Assembly: GCF_035917975.1 (NCBI RefSeq)
Contig: NZ_CP109130.1
Span: 5,456,001 to 5,520,000 of the forward strand
Reading direction: 5' to 3'
Length of the DNA stretch: 64,000 bases
Origin: Streptosporangium sp. NBC_01756
GTDB lineage: Bacteria > Actinomycetota > Actinomycetes > Streptosporangiales > Streptosporangiaceae
The translations under genes and the position numbers were made by a program. Each line of letters starts with the position of its first letter. Within the stretch, counting starts at the first letter, position 1. A model generated the notes under the pieces. It saw nothing but the letters and a program-made list of their open reading frames with translations, had not been told where the DNA came from and searched no databases. Shown here one piece after another: positions 16,027 through 25,051 of the stretch.

Positions 16027-16926
16027 TCAGCCCTTGACGGCGCCGATGATGACTCCCTTGGTGAAGTGCCGCTGGACGAAGGGGTAGACGAACAGCACCG
16101 GGAGCAGCGCGACCACGACGATCGCCATCTGGATGGCCAGGCTGGGGGGCAGCGCCTGGCCGACGACCGTGACGTTGCCGGTCTGGCCGGAGAACAGGGA
16201 CCGGCCCTGGAGCACGTACTGCCGGAGTACGACCTGCAGCGGCCACTTGGCGTTGTCGTTCAGGTAGAGGACGGCGTTGAAGAACGAGTTCCAGTAGCCG
16301 ACCGCGTAGAACAGGCCGATGACGGCCGTGACGCCCTTCGACATGGGCAGCACGATCTTCCTCAGGATGTGGAACTCGCTCGCCCCGTCGATCCGCGCGC
16401 TGTCGCTCACCTCTTCGGGGATGTTCATGAAGAACGCCCGCATGACCACCAGGTTGAACGCGGTGACCGCGCCCGGCAGGATCAGCGACCAGTAGGTGTC
16501 GATCAACCCCAGGGAGCTGACCAGCAGGTAGTTCGGAATGAGCCCGGGGCCGAACAGGAACGTCAGCAGGATGAGGAACAACATCGGCTTGTGCAGCAGC
16601 GAACCCGGCCGGGACAGGCCGTAGGCGGCCAGCACCGTGACGGTCAGGCTGATGGCCGTGCCGACGAGGGTGACGCCGAGACTGACCATGACCGACCTGG
16701 TCACCACGCCGCCGGAGAAAAGCTCGGCGTACGCGGCGAAGGAGAGCTCGCCGGGCACGGTGACCAGGCCGCCGGCCTCCGACACGGTCTCCTGGGTGGA
16801 GAGGCTGGTCAGCACGACCATGTAGATCGGGAAGAGGACGCACGCCACGATGAGCGTGAGGACGATTCCTTTGACGAGGCCGCCGGCACGGCTCGGCCGC
16901 TCGGCCCAGGCGGGTGAGATAGTCAT
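16027..16926 (-). CDS. ABC importer permease, YtcP/LplC-like
   Basis: 299 residues with six predicted membrane segments and the EAA loop SARIDGASEFHILRKIVLP. It ends HFTKGVIIGAVKG, the typical tail of the YtcP/LplC group, which works with large LplA-type binding proteins on complex oligosaccharides. The ATG at 16926 overlaps the previous permease stop (ATGA). Third gene of the minus-strand importer operon that starts behind the ROK operator at 19697. Confidence 0.92.
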   Translation of the reverse strand: MTISPAWAERPSRAGGLVKGIVLTLIVACVLFPIYMVVLTSLSTQETVSEAGGLVTVPGELSFAAYAELFSGGVVTRSVMVSLGVTLVGTAISLTVTVLAAYGLSRPGSLLHKPMLFLILLTFLFGPGLIPNYLLVSSLGLIDTYWSLILPGAVTAFNLVVMRAFFMNIPEEVSDSARIDGASEFHILRKIVLPMSKGVTAVIGLFYAVGYWNSFFNAVLYLNDNAKWPLQVVLRQYVLQGRSLFSGQTGNVTVVGQALPPSLAIQMAIVVVALLPVLFVYPFVQRHFTKGVIIGAVKG

Positions 16927-17930
16927 GATCGTTTGTAGATTCCCTGCTCGCCGAATCGGTGGGCGACCTTGTTGGCCACGAGGATCAGGATCAGTCCGAC
17001 CAGGCCCTTGACCAGCCCGGCCGCCGCGCCGTAGCTCCACTCGCCGGTCAGCAGCGTGCGCCAGTAGACGAAGGTGTCCAGCACCTCGGCGGCGTCCCTG
17101 CCGACCGCGTCGCGTTGCAGGAAGAACTGCTCGAAGCCGACGTTCAGCGCCTCGCCCAGGCGCAGGATCAGCAGCAGGATGATCACCGGACGCAGGCCGG
17201 GCAGCGTGATGTGCCAGAGCCGCCGCCAGCGTGAGGCGCCGTCCACCGCCGCCGCCTCGTAGAGGTTCTGGTTGATGGCCGCCAGCGCGGCCAGGAAGAT
17301 GATCGTGCCCCAGCCCGCGTCCTTCCAGATCGTCTCCGCGGTCACCAGCACGAGGAAGGTGTCGGGGTTGGTCATGAGGTCGAAGCCGCTGTACCCGTGG
17401 TCCCGCAGCGTCTGGGAGAGCAGTCCGGCACCGCCGAACATCTGCTGGAACAGGGTGACGACCAGCACCCACGAGAAGAAGTGCGGCATGTAGACGATGC
17501 CCTGGATGAACAGGCGCAGGCGGGGCCGTACCACGCTGTCGAGGAGGACGGCCAGCATGATCGGCACGGGGAAGTAGAAGACCAGCTGGAACGTCGTGAT
17601 CGACAGCGTGTTGAGCGTCGCGTCCCAGAAGCTCTCGTCGAGCATGAGCCACTGGAAGTTGGACAGGCCGACCCAGGCGCTGTCGACGAAGCCGACGTAG
17701 GGCGAGTAGTCCTGGAAGGCGATGACGTTGCCGAGCAGCGGCACGTAGTGGAAGACGACCAGCAGGCCGATCGCGGGCAGCGTCATCAGCAGGAGCTGCC
17801 AGTCGCGTCTCAGCCGGGCCGGGAGCGGCCCGCGCGAACTGCGGCTTGTCCTCGCGCCCCTTTTGCCGTCATCCTTGGTGGTGCCGGTGCCGGCGGGTGA
17901 GGTCAGGTCACCCGCCGGCCCGGTGTTCAC
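16923..17930 (-). CDS. ABC importer permease, LplB-like
   Basis: About 335 residues, LplB type: a charged, Ser/Arg-rich N-terminus of 40 residues, then six membrane segments and the EAA loop YEAAAVDGASRWRRLWHI. I favour the GTG at 17930 because AGGGA lies just upstream. A GTG at 17945 would overlap the binding-protein stop and add five residues. Translation is coupled to both neighbours. No ATPase gene is present in this operon either. Confidence 0.88.
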   Translation of the reverse strand: MNTGPAGDLTSPAGTGTTKDDGKRGARTSRSSRGPLPARLRRDWQLLLMTLPAIGLLVVFHYVPLLGNVIAFQDYSPYVGFVDSAWVGLSNFQWLMLDESFWDATLNTLSITTFQLVFYFPVPIMLAVLLDSVVRPRLRLFIQGIVYMPHFFSWVLVVTLFQQMFGGAGLLSQTLRDHGYSGFDLMTNPDTFLVLVTAETIWKDAGWGTIIFLAALAAINQNLYEAAAVDGASRWRRLWHITLPGLRPVIILLLILRLGEALNVGFEQFFLQRDAVGRDAAEVLDTFVYWRTLLTGEWSYGAAAGLVKGLVGLILILVANKVAHRFGEQGIYKRS

Positions 17931-17937
17931 GGAATCC

Positions 17938-19608
17938 CTAAGCACGGCCGTTGTCCCGCAGGACCTTCAGGTAGAAGTCCCGGGCCTCGTCGCCGCCGTC
18001 CCGCCGCCACTCGGTGGCGATCTGCTTGGCGTCGCTGACGGGGCGGCGACCGCGCATGATGTCGGTGAACTTGTCCTCGGTGGGGACCTGCAGGCCGGAG
18101 TACTTCGAGGGCCGCTGGACCCGGATCCCGTCGAACGGGGTCTTCTCGATGTGCGGGAAACCGGCGTTCTGCCACTCCACGTTGGCCTTGACCGCCTCGG
18201 GATAGATCCAGTCGACGTAGAGCGGGCGCCCGCCGAGGAAGATGTAGGTCTGGGCGACCTCCTTGCGGCCGAGGTCGGTGGCCTGCGGGACGTTGTGCGC
18301 GTCGCGTTCGAAGTGCTTGCCCTCCACGCCGAAGGTCGCCAGCTCGTACTCCTTGGTCCCGTACGGCGCCGCGCACCAGTTGAGGATGGAGAGGATCTCC
18401 TCCACCTTCTCCTTGGGCTGCCCCTTCCTGATGAAGGTGAAGATGCCCGCCGCCGTGTTGTGGTACATGAGCGGCTTGCCGCCGTCGTGGGCGAACAACG
18501 GGAAGACGCCGATGTCGAAGTCGGGGTCCTTGCTCCGGTGCTGCTGGAGGAGCTCCTTCCAGCCGCCGAGCCCGTCCCGGTAGACCGTGATCTGCCCGGC
18601 TCCGATCAGCTCCTTCTCGTTGGCGCCCTTGCTGCCGGCGACGCTCGGGTGGATCAGCTCCTCTTCGAAGAGTCTGCGCATGAACGCCAGCATCTGCTCG
18701 TACTCGGGGGTCTCGTACTTGTGGACGAGCTTTCCCCCCTCATAGCGCCACTCCTGCGGGATCCGGAAGATCGGCCAGACCATCTCGTGGATGTCGCCGA
18801 ACGCCCAGCGCTTCGCCTTGGGGTCGGTGATCTCCTTGCCCAGCTGGTACAGCTCCTCGGCGTTCGTGGGGGTGGCGTTCCAGCCGTTCTTGTCGAACAG
18901 GTCCTTGCGGTAGAGCAGGCCGTAGGGGTAGGGCTCGGTGGGGAACGGCACCGCCATCAGCTTGCCGTTCCAGACCGACCACTCCCACGCGGCAGTCGGC
19001 AGGTTGGCCAGCAGGGCGTACGGCTTGACCTTGTCACCCTGCAGGTAGGGGGTGAGGTCCTCGAAGGCCTGATCGACGGCGGTGTTGAAGTCCGCCATCT
19101 TGTCGATCTCCCAGCTCGGGATGACCATGATTTCCGGGATGTCCCCGGAGGCGAGCCGGGCGATCGCCTTGTCGACGTAGACCATGCCGTCGGTGATCTG
19201 GAACTCCACGGTCGCGCCGATGTCGGCGTTGACAGCCTGGAAGTAGGAGTTGTCCGCCAGACCGGGCGGCACCGGTCCCCACAGCGGTGTCATCGCCTTG
19301 TAGGTCCCGCCCTTGCCCGCCTTCTGGGTCAGTGCGGCGGCCGGGGCGGCGGGATAGGTGGTGAAGCCGCCGCTGATGTCGGGCACCCCGGGCAGGGTGG
19401 AGACCGTGCCGGGAAGATCCGGCTTGACGCCGGGGAAGGCCGTGTAGGTGGGGGTCAGCGACGTCAGCTTCTCCGCGGCGGCGGCGGTGGCCCCGCCACC
19501 GCCGGGCCGGGGGCCGCTGGGGGTGGAGCACGCGCTGAGCAGGCCGCCGCCGGCGGCCATGGCGGCGCTGAGCCCCACCAGGCTGAGAAATCCGCGGCGG
19601 CTGGTCAT
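17938..19608 (-). CDS. ABC importer binding lipoprotein, LplA-like, Tat-exported
   Basis: 556 residues, longer than usual binding proteins but normal for the LplA group. The ATG at 19608 (GGAGA upstream) gives SRRGFL, a twin-arginine motif, then a lipobox LLSAC with Cys27 as lipid anchor, so it is probably folded before export. The mature chain has family features such as YGLLYRKDLFDKNGW and VFPLFAHDGG. An in-frame TTG at 19716 would start inside the operator and destroy the signal peptide, so I reject it. It should feed the two permeases downstream. Confidence 0.92.
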   Translation of the reverse strand: MTSRRGFLSLVGLSAAMAAGGGLLSACSTPSGPRPGGGGATAAAAEKLTSLTPTYTAFPGVKPDLPGTVSTLPGVPDISGGFTTYPAAPAAALTQKAGKGGTYKAMTPLWGPVPPGLADNSYFQAVNADIGATVEFQITDGMVYVDKAIARLASGDIPEIMVIPSWEIDKMADFNTAVDQAFEDLTPYLQGDKVKPYALLANLPTAAWEWSVWNGKLMAVPFPTEPYPYGLLYRKDLFDKNGWNATPTNAEELYQLGKEITDPKAKRWAFGDIHEMVWPIFRIPQEWRYEGGKLVHKYETPEYEQMLAFMRRLFEEELIHPSVAGSKGANEKELIGAGQITVYRDGLGGWKELLQQHRSKDPDFDIGVFPLFAHDGGKPLMYHNTAAGIFTFIRKGQPKEKVEEILSILNWCAAPYGTKEYELATFGVEGKHFERDAHNVPQATDLGRKEVAQTYIFLGGRPLYVDWIYPEAVKANVEWQNAGFPHIEKTPFDGIRVQRPSKYSGLQVPTEDKFTDIMRGRRPVSDAKQIATEWRRDGGDEARDFYLKVLRDNGRA

Positions 19609-19696
19609 CGCGTCTCCGGGGGGATGGTTCACGACGCGTTCCCTTCGTTGGTCAGGACGGATCGGGGGTGTCGGCGGAGAGGGCTCCGGGGTAGAA

Positions 19697-19721
19697 TTAG
19701 TTCGTCTTTCGACCAAACAAA
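19697..19721. promoter_or_regulatory. Predicted ROK operator, copy 3
   Basis: TTAGTT (19697-19702), 13 bases, AACAAA (19716-19721). It is the reverse-complement orientation of the two copies near 2500 with identical half-sites and spacing. It lies between the divergent LplA-like importer operon and the ROK gene and would control both, including autoregulation. Confidence 0.65.
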
Positions 19722-19825
19722 TTAGTCGAGGGTGACCTCCGCCACAAGGGACCGCCGATCGCGGGCCGGTGGGAGGCGGTCACAGATTGGTGAACGATGG
19801 GGCATGATGGGGCCAGCCTGGCCGC

Positions 19826-21049
19826 GTGGGAACGGGACTGACCTTGATCACATCTACGACGGATCCACAGCCGGCGGACTTCGCCGACGTCCGGGCCACC
19901 AACCTCGCCGTGGTGCTGAGGTTCGTGCGCGAGCACGCGCCCTGCTCGCGGGCGGACATCGCCGCCTCCACGGGGCTCAACAAGGCGACGGTGTCGAGCC
20001 TGGTCGCCGACCTGATCGACCGCCGCCTGGTGCGGGAGACGGGGCTGACCGAGAACCGGGTCGGCCGTCCGGCCACGATGCTCGTGCTCGACGGCTCGCC
20101 GTACGCCGCGATCGGCGTCGAGGTCAACGTCGACTACGTCACCGCGGTCGCGGTGGACCTGGCGGGGGAGAAGCTGCTGTCCTGGCGGCGGTCCTTCCCC
20201 GGTGCGGCCGTCACGGCCGCCCAGGCCGTGGCGACGGTCGCGGCGATCGTCCGCCGGGTGGGCAGCCGGATGGCCAGGGAGGAGCGCCAGGTCCTCGGTC
20301 TCACGGTGGGGGTTCCCGGTCTGGTCGGCATCGACGGTACCGTGCGCATCGCGCCCAACCTCGGCTGGCGCGACGCCGACCTGTGCGGCGACCTCACCAA
20401 GGCCCTGCGCGACCCCGGCTACCCGGTGCAGGTGGACAACGACGCCAACCTCGCGGCCCTGGCCGAGCACCGCTTCGGCCCCCGGGCGGGGACGGCCAAC
20501 CTGGTCTACCTCACCGGTGAGATCGGAGTGGGCGCCGGGGTCATCCTCGACGGGCGGCTCCGCCGCGGCGGGCGGGGCTACGGCGGAGAGGTCGGCCACA
20601 TCCAGCTCGACCCGCTCGGCGCCGAGTGCCGCTGCGGCCGGCTGGGATGCCTGGAGGCCGTCGCGGGGATCGGCGCGGTCCTGGAGCACGCCGCCCTCTC
20701 CCCCACGGAGGTGGAGATCGAGCTGGACGAGGTGATCCGGCTGGCCCACGCCGCCGACCCCCGGACGCTCACCGTCCTGGCCACCGTGGGGCGCAACCTG
20801 GGCAAGGGCGTGGCGATGATCGCCAACCTGCTCAACCCCGAGCTGGTCATCCTGGGCGGCTACTACGTGCCGCTCGCGCCCTGGCTGCTGCCCGAGGTGG
20901 AGGCCGAGATGCGCGGGCGCACGATCGCGCCGGACGGCGGGGGCTGCGAGGTCGTGGCCTCCACCCTGGGATACGGCGCGGCGGCGCTGGGCGGCGCCGC
21001 CCGGGTGCTCGATTCGGTGGATTCGGGCCGTCTGCCGCGCATCTCTTGA
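19826..21049 (+). CDS. ROK-family transcriptional regulator
   Basis: About 407 residues. The N-terminal winged helix-turn-helix (about 25-75, with CSRADIAASTGLNKATVSSL) is followed by a sugar-kinase-like domain with the ROK signature and a zinc motif C-R-C-G-R-L-G-C-L-E (about 268-277). Active-site-like GVGAGVI and VDNDANLAAL segments are present, as in NagC/XylR-type repressors. Start choice is uncertain: the GTG at 19826 has a weak ribosome site, and a TTG at 19844 has GGGA upstream. Three copies of one inverted repeat in front of the GH42, GH31 and importer operons make this the likely local repressor responding to a sugar. Confidence 0.88.
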   Translation: MGTGLTLITSTTDPQPADFADVRATNLAVVLRFVREHAPCSRADIAASTGLNKATVSSLVADLIDRRLVRETGLTENRVGRPATMLVLDGSPYAAIGVEVNVDYVTAVAVDLAGEKLLSWRRSFPGAAVTAAQAVATVAAIVRRVGSRMAREERQVLGLTVGVPGLVGIDGTVRIAPNLGWRDADLCGDLTKALRDPGYPVQVDNDANLAALAEHRFGPRAGTANLVYLTGEIGVGAGVILDGRLRRGGRGYGGEVGHIQLDPLGAECRCGRLGCLEAVAGIGAVLEHAALSPTEVEIELDEVIRLAHAADPRTLTVLATVGRNLGKGVAMIANLLNPELVILGGYYVPLAPWLLPEVEAEMRGRTIAPDGGGCEVVASTLGYGAAALGGAARVLDSVDSGRLPRIS

Positions 21050-21132
21050 CCTGAGCCGCACAGGCGTGCACCCTTCAGAGGAACTCCGTTCGAAACATGC
21101 GTGTAACGGGCGGAGTTTTCCCGGACCGAATA

Positions 21133-21146
21133 TCGAAGCGCTTCGA
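21133..21146. promoter_or_regulatory. LacI operator, upstream copy
   Basis: Perfect palindrome TCGAAGCGCTTCGA with the central CG step typical of LacI-family operators. Its centre is 40 bp from the second copy. Confidence 0.72.
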
Positions 21147-21172
21147 CAGAGGCGCGTCCTCCCGGCCCCATG

Positions 21173-21186
21173 TCGAAGCGCTTCGA
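21173..21186. promoter_or_regulatory. LacI operator, downstream copy
   Basis: Second TCGAAGCGCTTCGA, here within a 16-bp perfect palindrome (flanking G and C). It lies 26 bp before the GH3 start. Centre spacing of about four helical turns suits cooperative binding by the LacI protein encoded at the end of the same operon. Confidence 0.74.
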
Positions 21187-21211
21187 CGCTCTCAGAGGGA
21201 TGGTCCCCCCG

Positions 21212-23998
21212 ATGAACCAACCGTTCCGTGACCCGCAGCTCCCGCTCGCACAGCGCATCGCGGACCTGCGCGGCAGGTTGTCCCTCCAGGAGAAGATCGG
21301 CCTGCTGCACCAGTACCACGCACCGGTCGGACGGCTCGGCCTGGGCGCCTTCCGCACCGGGACCGAGGCCCTGCACGGCCTGGCCTGGCTGGGCCCGGCC
21401 ACGGTGTTCCCCCAGGCGGTCGGGCTGGCCAGCAGTTGGGACCCCGAGCTGGTCAGGCGGGTCGGCGAGGCGACGAGCGACGAGGTCCTGGCCTTCCACC
21501 ACAAGGACCCGGCCGGCGCCGGTCGCAACGTGTGGGCCCCGGTGGTCAATCCGCTTCGAGACCCGCGCTGGGGCCGCAACGAGGAGGGCTACTCCGAGGA
21601 CCCGTGGCTGACCGGCGTCATGGCCACGGCGTACGCCTCCGGCCTTCGTGGGAGCGATCCCACTGTGCTGAAGACCGCACCCACGCTCAAGCACTTCCTC
21701 GGCTACAACAACGAGACCGACCGCTGCGTCACCTCCAGCAACCTGCCGCCCCGGGTGCTGCACGAATACGAGCTGCCCGCCTACCGGCCCGCCCTGGAGC
21801 ACGGCGCCGCGGTCGCCGTGATGCCCTCCTACAACCTGGTCAACGGCCGCCCGGCGCACCTCAGCCCGCTGATCAACGAGGTGCTGCGCGGCTGGGCGTC
21901 CGACGACGTCCTGGTGGTCAGCGACGCCTACGCGCCCGCCAACCTCGCCGGACTGCAGGCCTACCACGACGACCTCCCCGAGGCCTACGCGCACGCGATC
22001 AAGGCCGGGCTCGACAGCTTCACCCAGGACGACGACCGGACCGAGGCCACCCTGGGCCACATCCGCCAGGCGCTGGAGCGCGGTCTGCTCACCGAGGCGG
22101 ACATCGACGTGGCGGTGGGGCACGCGCTGTCGATCCGCTTCCGGCTCGGCGAGTTCGACCCCGGCACGCCGTACGACCACGTCACCGAGGAGGTCGTCAA
22201 CTGCCCCGAGCACCAGGCACTGGCCCGCGAGGCGGCGCGGCGCTCGATCGTGCTCCTGCGCAACGACGGCATCCTGCCGCTGCCCCCGGGCGGCCGGATC
22301 GCGGTCATCGGCCAGCTCGGCGACACGCTGATGGAGGACTGGTACTCCGGGACGCTCCCGTACGCCGTCACGGCCCGCGCCGGGCTGGCCGAACGGGGCG
22401 AGACCGTCTTCTGCGAGGCCGTCGACCGGGTGACGCTCACCGTCGAGGGCGGCCCCGTCGTCGCCGGCCTCGACGGCGGGCCGCTCGTGGTCGGGGCCCC
22501 CGGCGCCGTACCGGAGACCGGCCTGTTCGACCTCTTCGACTGGGGCGGCGGCTCGTACGCGCTGCGGGCCGTGGCGACCGGGCGCTACCTGTCGGTGGAC
22601 GACGACGGGGTGCTGGTCAACGACCAGCCGGGCCCCAACGGCTGGGAGGTGCGCCAGACCTTCCGGACGGAGCCCCGGCCACGCGGGGCGCTGGCGCTCC
22701 GGCACATCTCCACCGGCCGCTACGTCGCGCTGGACGGCGAGGTGTTCCGGCTGGCCGACGACGCCGACGCGGCGGCCTGGCTGACCATGGAGCAGGTCGT
22801 CGACGGCGCCGCGGCGGCCGCCGCCCTCGCCGCGACGGCGGACGTGGCCGTGGTGGTGGTCGGCGACCACCCGCTGGTCAACGGCAGGGAGACCGAGGAC
22901 CGGCTCAGCCTGGCGCTGCCCGCCGCACAGCAGGCCGTGGTCAGGGCCGTGTGTGCGGCCAACCCGCGGACCGTCATGGTGATCAGCAGCGGTTACCCGG
23001 TGACCTGGGACGGGGAGGGGCCGCCCGCGGTGCTGTGGTCCTCGCACGGCGGCCAGGAGTACGGGCACGCGCTGTCCGAGGTGCTGTTCGGCGACGCCGA
23101 CCCCGAGGGGCGGCTCACCCAGACGTGGTACCGGTCGGAGTGCGACCTGCCCGACCTGCTCGACTACGACATCATCGCCTCCGACGCGACCTACCAGTAC
23201 TACCGGGGCACCCCGCTCCACCCCTTCGGCCACGGTCTCAGCTACACCACCTTCGGCTACGCCGACCTGACCGTCTCGGTGGCGGACGGCCGGGTCACCG
23301 CCTCGGCCACCGTCACCAACACCGGCTCCCGTGCCGGGGTCGAGGTCGTCCAGATCTACACCCACCAGCGGCGTTCACGGGTCAAGCAGCCGCAGCGCCG
23401 GCTGCGCGGTTTCGTCAAGGTACGGCTCGCGCCGGGGGAGAGCGAGACGGTCACCTGGAGCATGGACGTCCGGGAGCTGGCCTTCTGGGACGTGACCCGG
23501 AACAGGTTCGTCGTCGAGGACGCGCCCCACAAGATCATGATCGGCCGTTCCGCCCGCGACATCCACCTGTGCGCCCCCTTCCACGTCGAGGGCGAGCACA
23601 TCCCACCCCGCGCCGCCCTCGCGGGCCCGATCTCCGCCGTCGACCACGACGAGTACGACGCGGTGGCGTTCGTGGACGCGGCCAAGGTCTCCGGCGACGC
23701 CGTACGGTCCACCGCCGAGGGCGGGTGGATCCTGTTCCGCTCGGTCGACCTGGGGACCGGGGCGGCCGCCTGCCTGGCCCGCGCGACCGGCGTGGAAGGC
23801 GGCATGATCACCCTGCGGCTGGACGATCCCCTCTACGGCCCGGTCGCCGGTGTCCTGCCCGTCCCCACGGGTGGCCGCTACGACCTCGCCGAGATCCGTG
23901 CGGGGCTTGCGGAGGCCGGCGGAGTCCACGATCTTTATGTGGTGTTCGAGAACACCGGGATCACCCTGGCCTCCCTCGCCTTCGAGGGGACCGCGTGA
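21212..23998 (+). CDS. Cytosolic GH3 beta-glycosidase with beta-trefoil insert and CBM6-like tail
   Basis: 928 residues from the ATG at 21212. An upstream in-frame ATG at 21170 would place a LacI operator inside the coding region, and the paralogue aligns from PFRDPQLPL. The nucleophile is Asp238 in VVVSDAYAP, and RDPRWGRNEEGYSEDP is present as in the secreted paralogue at 8112. A fascin-like segment (about 400-510), a fibronectin-III-like domain and a CBM6-like end follow the same order. There is no signal peptide, so it should cleave imported oligosaccharides. It forms an operon with the LacI gene, which overlaps its stop. Confidence 0.9.
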   Translation: MNQPFRDPQLPLAQRIADLRGRLSLQEKIGLLHQYHAPVGRLGLGAFRTGTEALHGLAWLGPATVFPQAVGLASSWDPELVRRVGEATSDEVLAFHHKDPAGAGRNVWAPVVNPLRDPRWGRNEEGYSEDPWLTGVMATAYASGLRGSDPTVLKTAPTLKHFLGYNNETDRCVTSSNLPPRVLHEYELPAYRPALEHGAAVAVMPSYNLVNGRPAHLSPLINEVLRGWASDDVLVVSDAYAPANLAGLQAYHDDLPEAYAHAIKAGLDSFTQDDDRTEATLGHIRQALERGLLTEADIDVAVGHALSIRFRLGEFDPGTPYDHVTEEVVNCPEHQALAREAARRSIVLLRNDGILPLPPGGRIAVIGQLGDTLMEDWYSGTLPYAVTARAGLAERGETVFCEAVDRVTLTVEGGPVVAGLDGGPLVVGAPGAVPETGLFDLFDWGGGSYALRAVATGRYLSVDDDGVLVNDQPGPNGWEVRQTFRTEPRPRGALALRHISTGRYVALDGEVFRLADDADAAAWLTMEQVVDGAAAAAALAATADVAVVVVGDHPLVNGRETEDRLSLALPAAQQAVVRAVCAANPRTVMVISSGYPVTWDGEGPPAVLWSSHGGQEYGHALSEVLFGDADPEGRLTQTWYRSECDLPDLLDYDIIASDATYQYYRGTPLHPFGHGLSYTTFGYADLTVSVADGRVTASATVTNTGSRAGVEVVQIYTHQRRSRVKQPQRRLRGFVKVRLAPGESETVTWSMDVRELAFWDVTRNRFVVEDAPHKIMIGRSARDIHLCAPFHVEGEHIPPRAALAGPISAVDHDEYDAVAFVDAAKVSGDAVRSTAEGGWILFRSVDLGTGAAACLARATGVEGGMITLRLDDPLYGPVAGVLPVPTGGRYDLAEIRAGLAEAGGVHDLYVVFENTGITLASLAFEGTA

Positions 23999-24999
23999 GA
24001 GGGCGGGCGGTGACGATCGCCGAGGTCGCCCGGCACGCGGGAGTGGCGGTGAGCACGGTCTCCTACGTGCTCAGCGGGAAGCGCGCGATCTCCGCCGACA
24101 CCCGGCGGCGGGTGCTCGACAGCGTGCGCGTGCTCGGATACCACCCCAACGCCGGGGCCAGGGCGCTGGCCAGCAAGCGGTCCAACGTCATCGCGCTGGT
24201 GCTGCCGCTCCGGGCCGGGATGCACGTCCCGGTGCTGATGCAGTTCGCCACCTCGGTGGTCACCGCGGCCCGGCGGTACGACCACGACGTGCTGCTGCTG
24301 ACCGCCGACGAGGGAGCCGACGGGCTCCGCCGGGCGGCGGCGAGCGCGCTGGTGGACGGCCTGGTGCTGATGGACGTGGAGCTCGACGACAGCAGGGTGC
24401 CGCTGCTGCGGGAGCTCGCCGAGCCGAGTGTGCTGATCGGCTTCCCCGCCGACACGGCCGGGCTGACCTGTGTCGACCTGGACTTCGACCGCGCGGGTGC
24501 GCTCTGCGTGGAGCACCTGGCCGAGCGTGGGCACCGCGACGTCGCGCTGCTCGGCGCCCCCGCCGTGGTCTACGAGCGGGGGACCGGCTTCGCCCGCCGC
24601 ACCCGGGAGGGGTTCACCCGGGCGATGACCGACCACGGCCTGACCGGGGTGGCGCTGCCCTGCGAGGACACCTTCGACCAGGTGTCCGCCGCGCTGGGGG
24701 AACTGCTGGAGGCCCGGCCCGGCCTGTCCGGGCTGGTCGTCCACAACGAGGCCGCGGTCAACCACGTGCTCGGGGCGCTGCGCCAGTACGGCAGGCGGGT
24801 GCCCGACGAGGTCGCGGTGGTGGCGATCTGCCCCGACGACATCGCGGAACGGTCCAGCCCGGCGCTCACCTCGGTGCTGATCCCGGCCGAGGAGGTCGGC
24901 CGGCAGGCGGTCCGGCTCCTGATGGACAAGCTCGCGGGCCATGCCGTACCCGACGGCACGCTGCTGGAGCCCCGGCTGACCGCGCGCCGCAGCAGCTGA
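23995..24999 (+). CDS. LacI-family repressor
   Basis: 334 residues. The GTG at 23995 overlaps the GH3 stop (GTGA) and follows GAGGGGA. A second GTG at 24010 is possible. The DNA-binding domain begins VTIAEVARHAGVAVSTVSYV and ends in a hinge helix around NAGARALASKRS. A periplasmic-binding-like sensor domain fills the rest. The two TCGAAGCGCTTCGA palindromes before the operon fit the LacI-family operator type, so it probably represses the GH3 gene and itself until a sugar binds. Confidence 0.92.
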   Translation: MRGRAVTIAEVARHAGVAVSTVSYVLSGKRAISADTRRRVLDSVRVLGYHPNAGARALASKRSNVIALVLPLRAGMHVPVLMQFATSVVTAARRYDHDVLLLTADEGADGLRRAAASALVDGLVLMDVELDDSRVPLLRELAEPSVLIGFPADTAGLTCVDLDFDRAGALCVEHLAERGHRDVALLGAPAVVYERGTGFARRTREGFTRAMTDHGLTGVALPCEDTFDQVSAALGELLEARPGLSGLVVHNEAAVNHVLGALRQYGRRVPDEVAVVAICPDDIAERSSPALTSVLIPAEEVGRQAVRLLMDKLAGHAVPDGTLLEPRLTARRSS

Positions 25000-25051
25000 G
25001 CGGGCCGTGCCACGCCGCCGGCGGCACGTGTGAGCCCGGCCCCGGCATGAC

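Noticed and set aside
19609-19716. Upstream TTG start for the LplA-like lipoprotein
   Set aside because: It would begin inside the ROK operator and bury the twin-arginine signal; the ATG at 19608 has a good ribosome site.
19697-23365. Very long minus-strand open frame (over 1200 codons)
   Set aside because: It lies antisense to the ROK and GH3 genes, which have clear motifs. Long antisense frames are normal in GC-rich coding DNA; no domain is recognisable.
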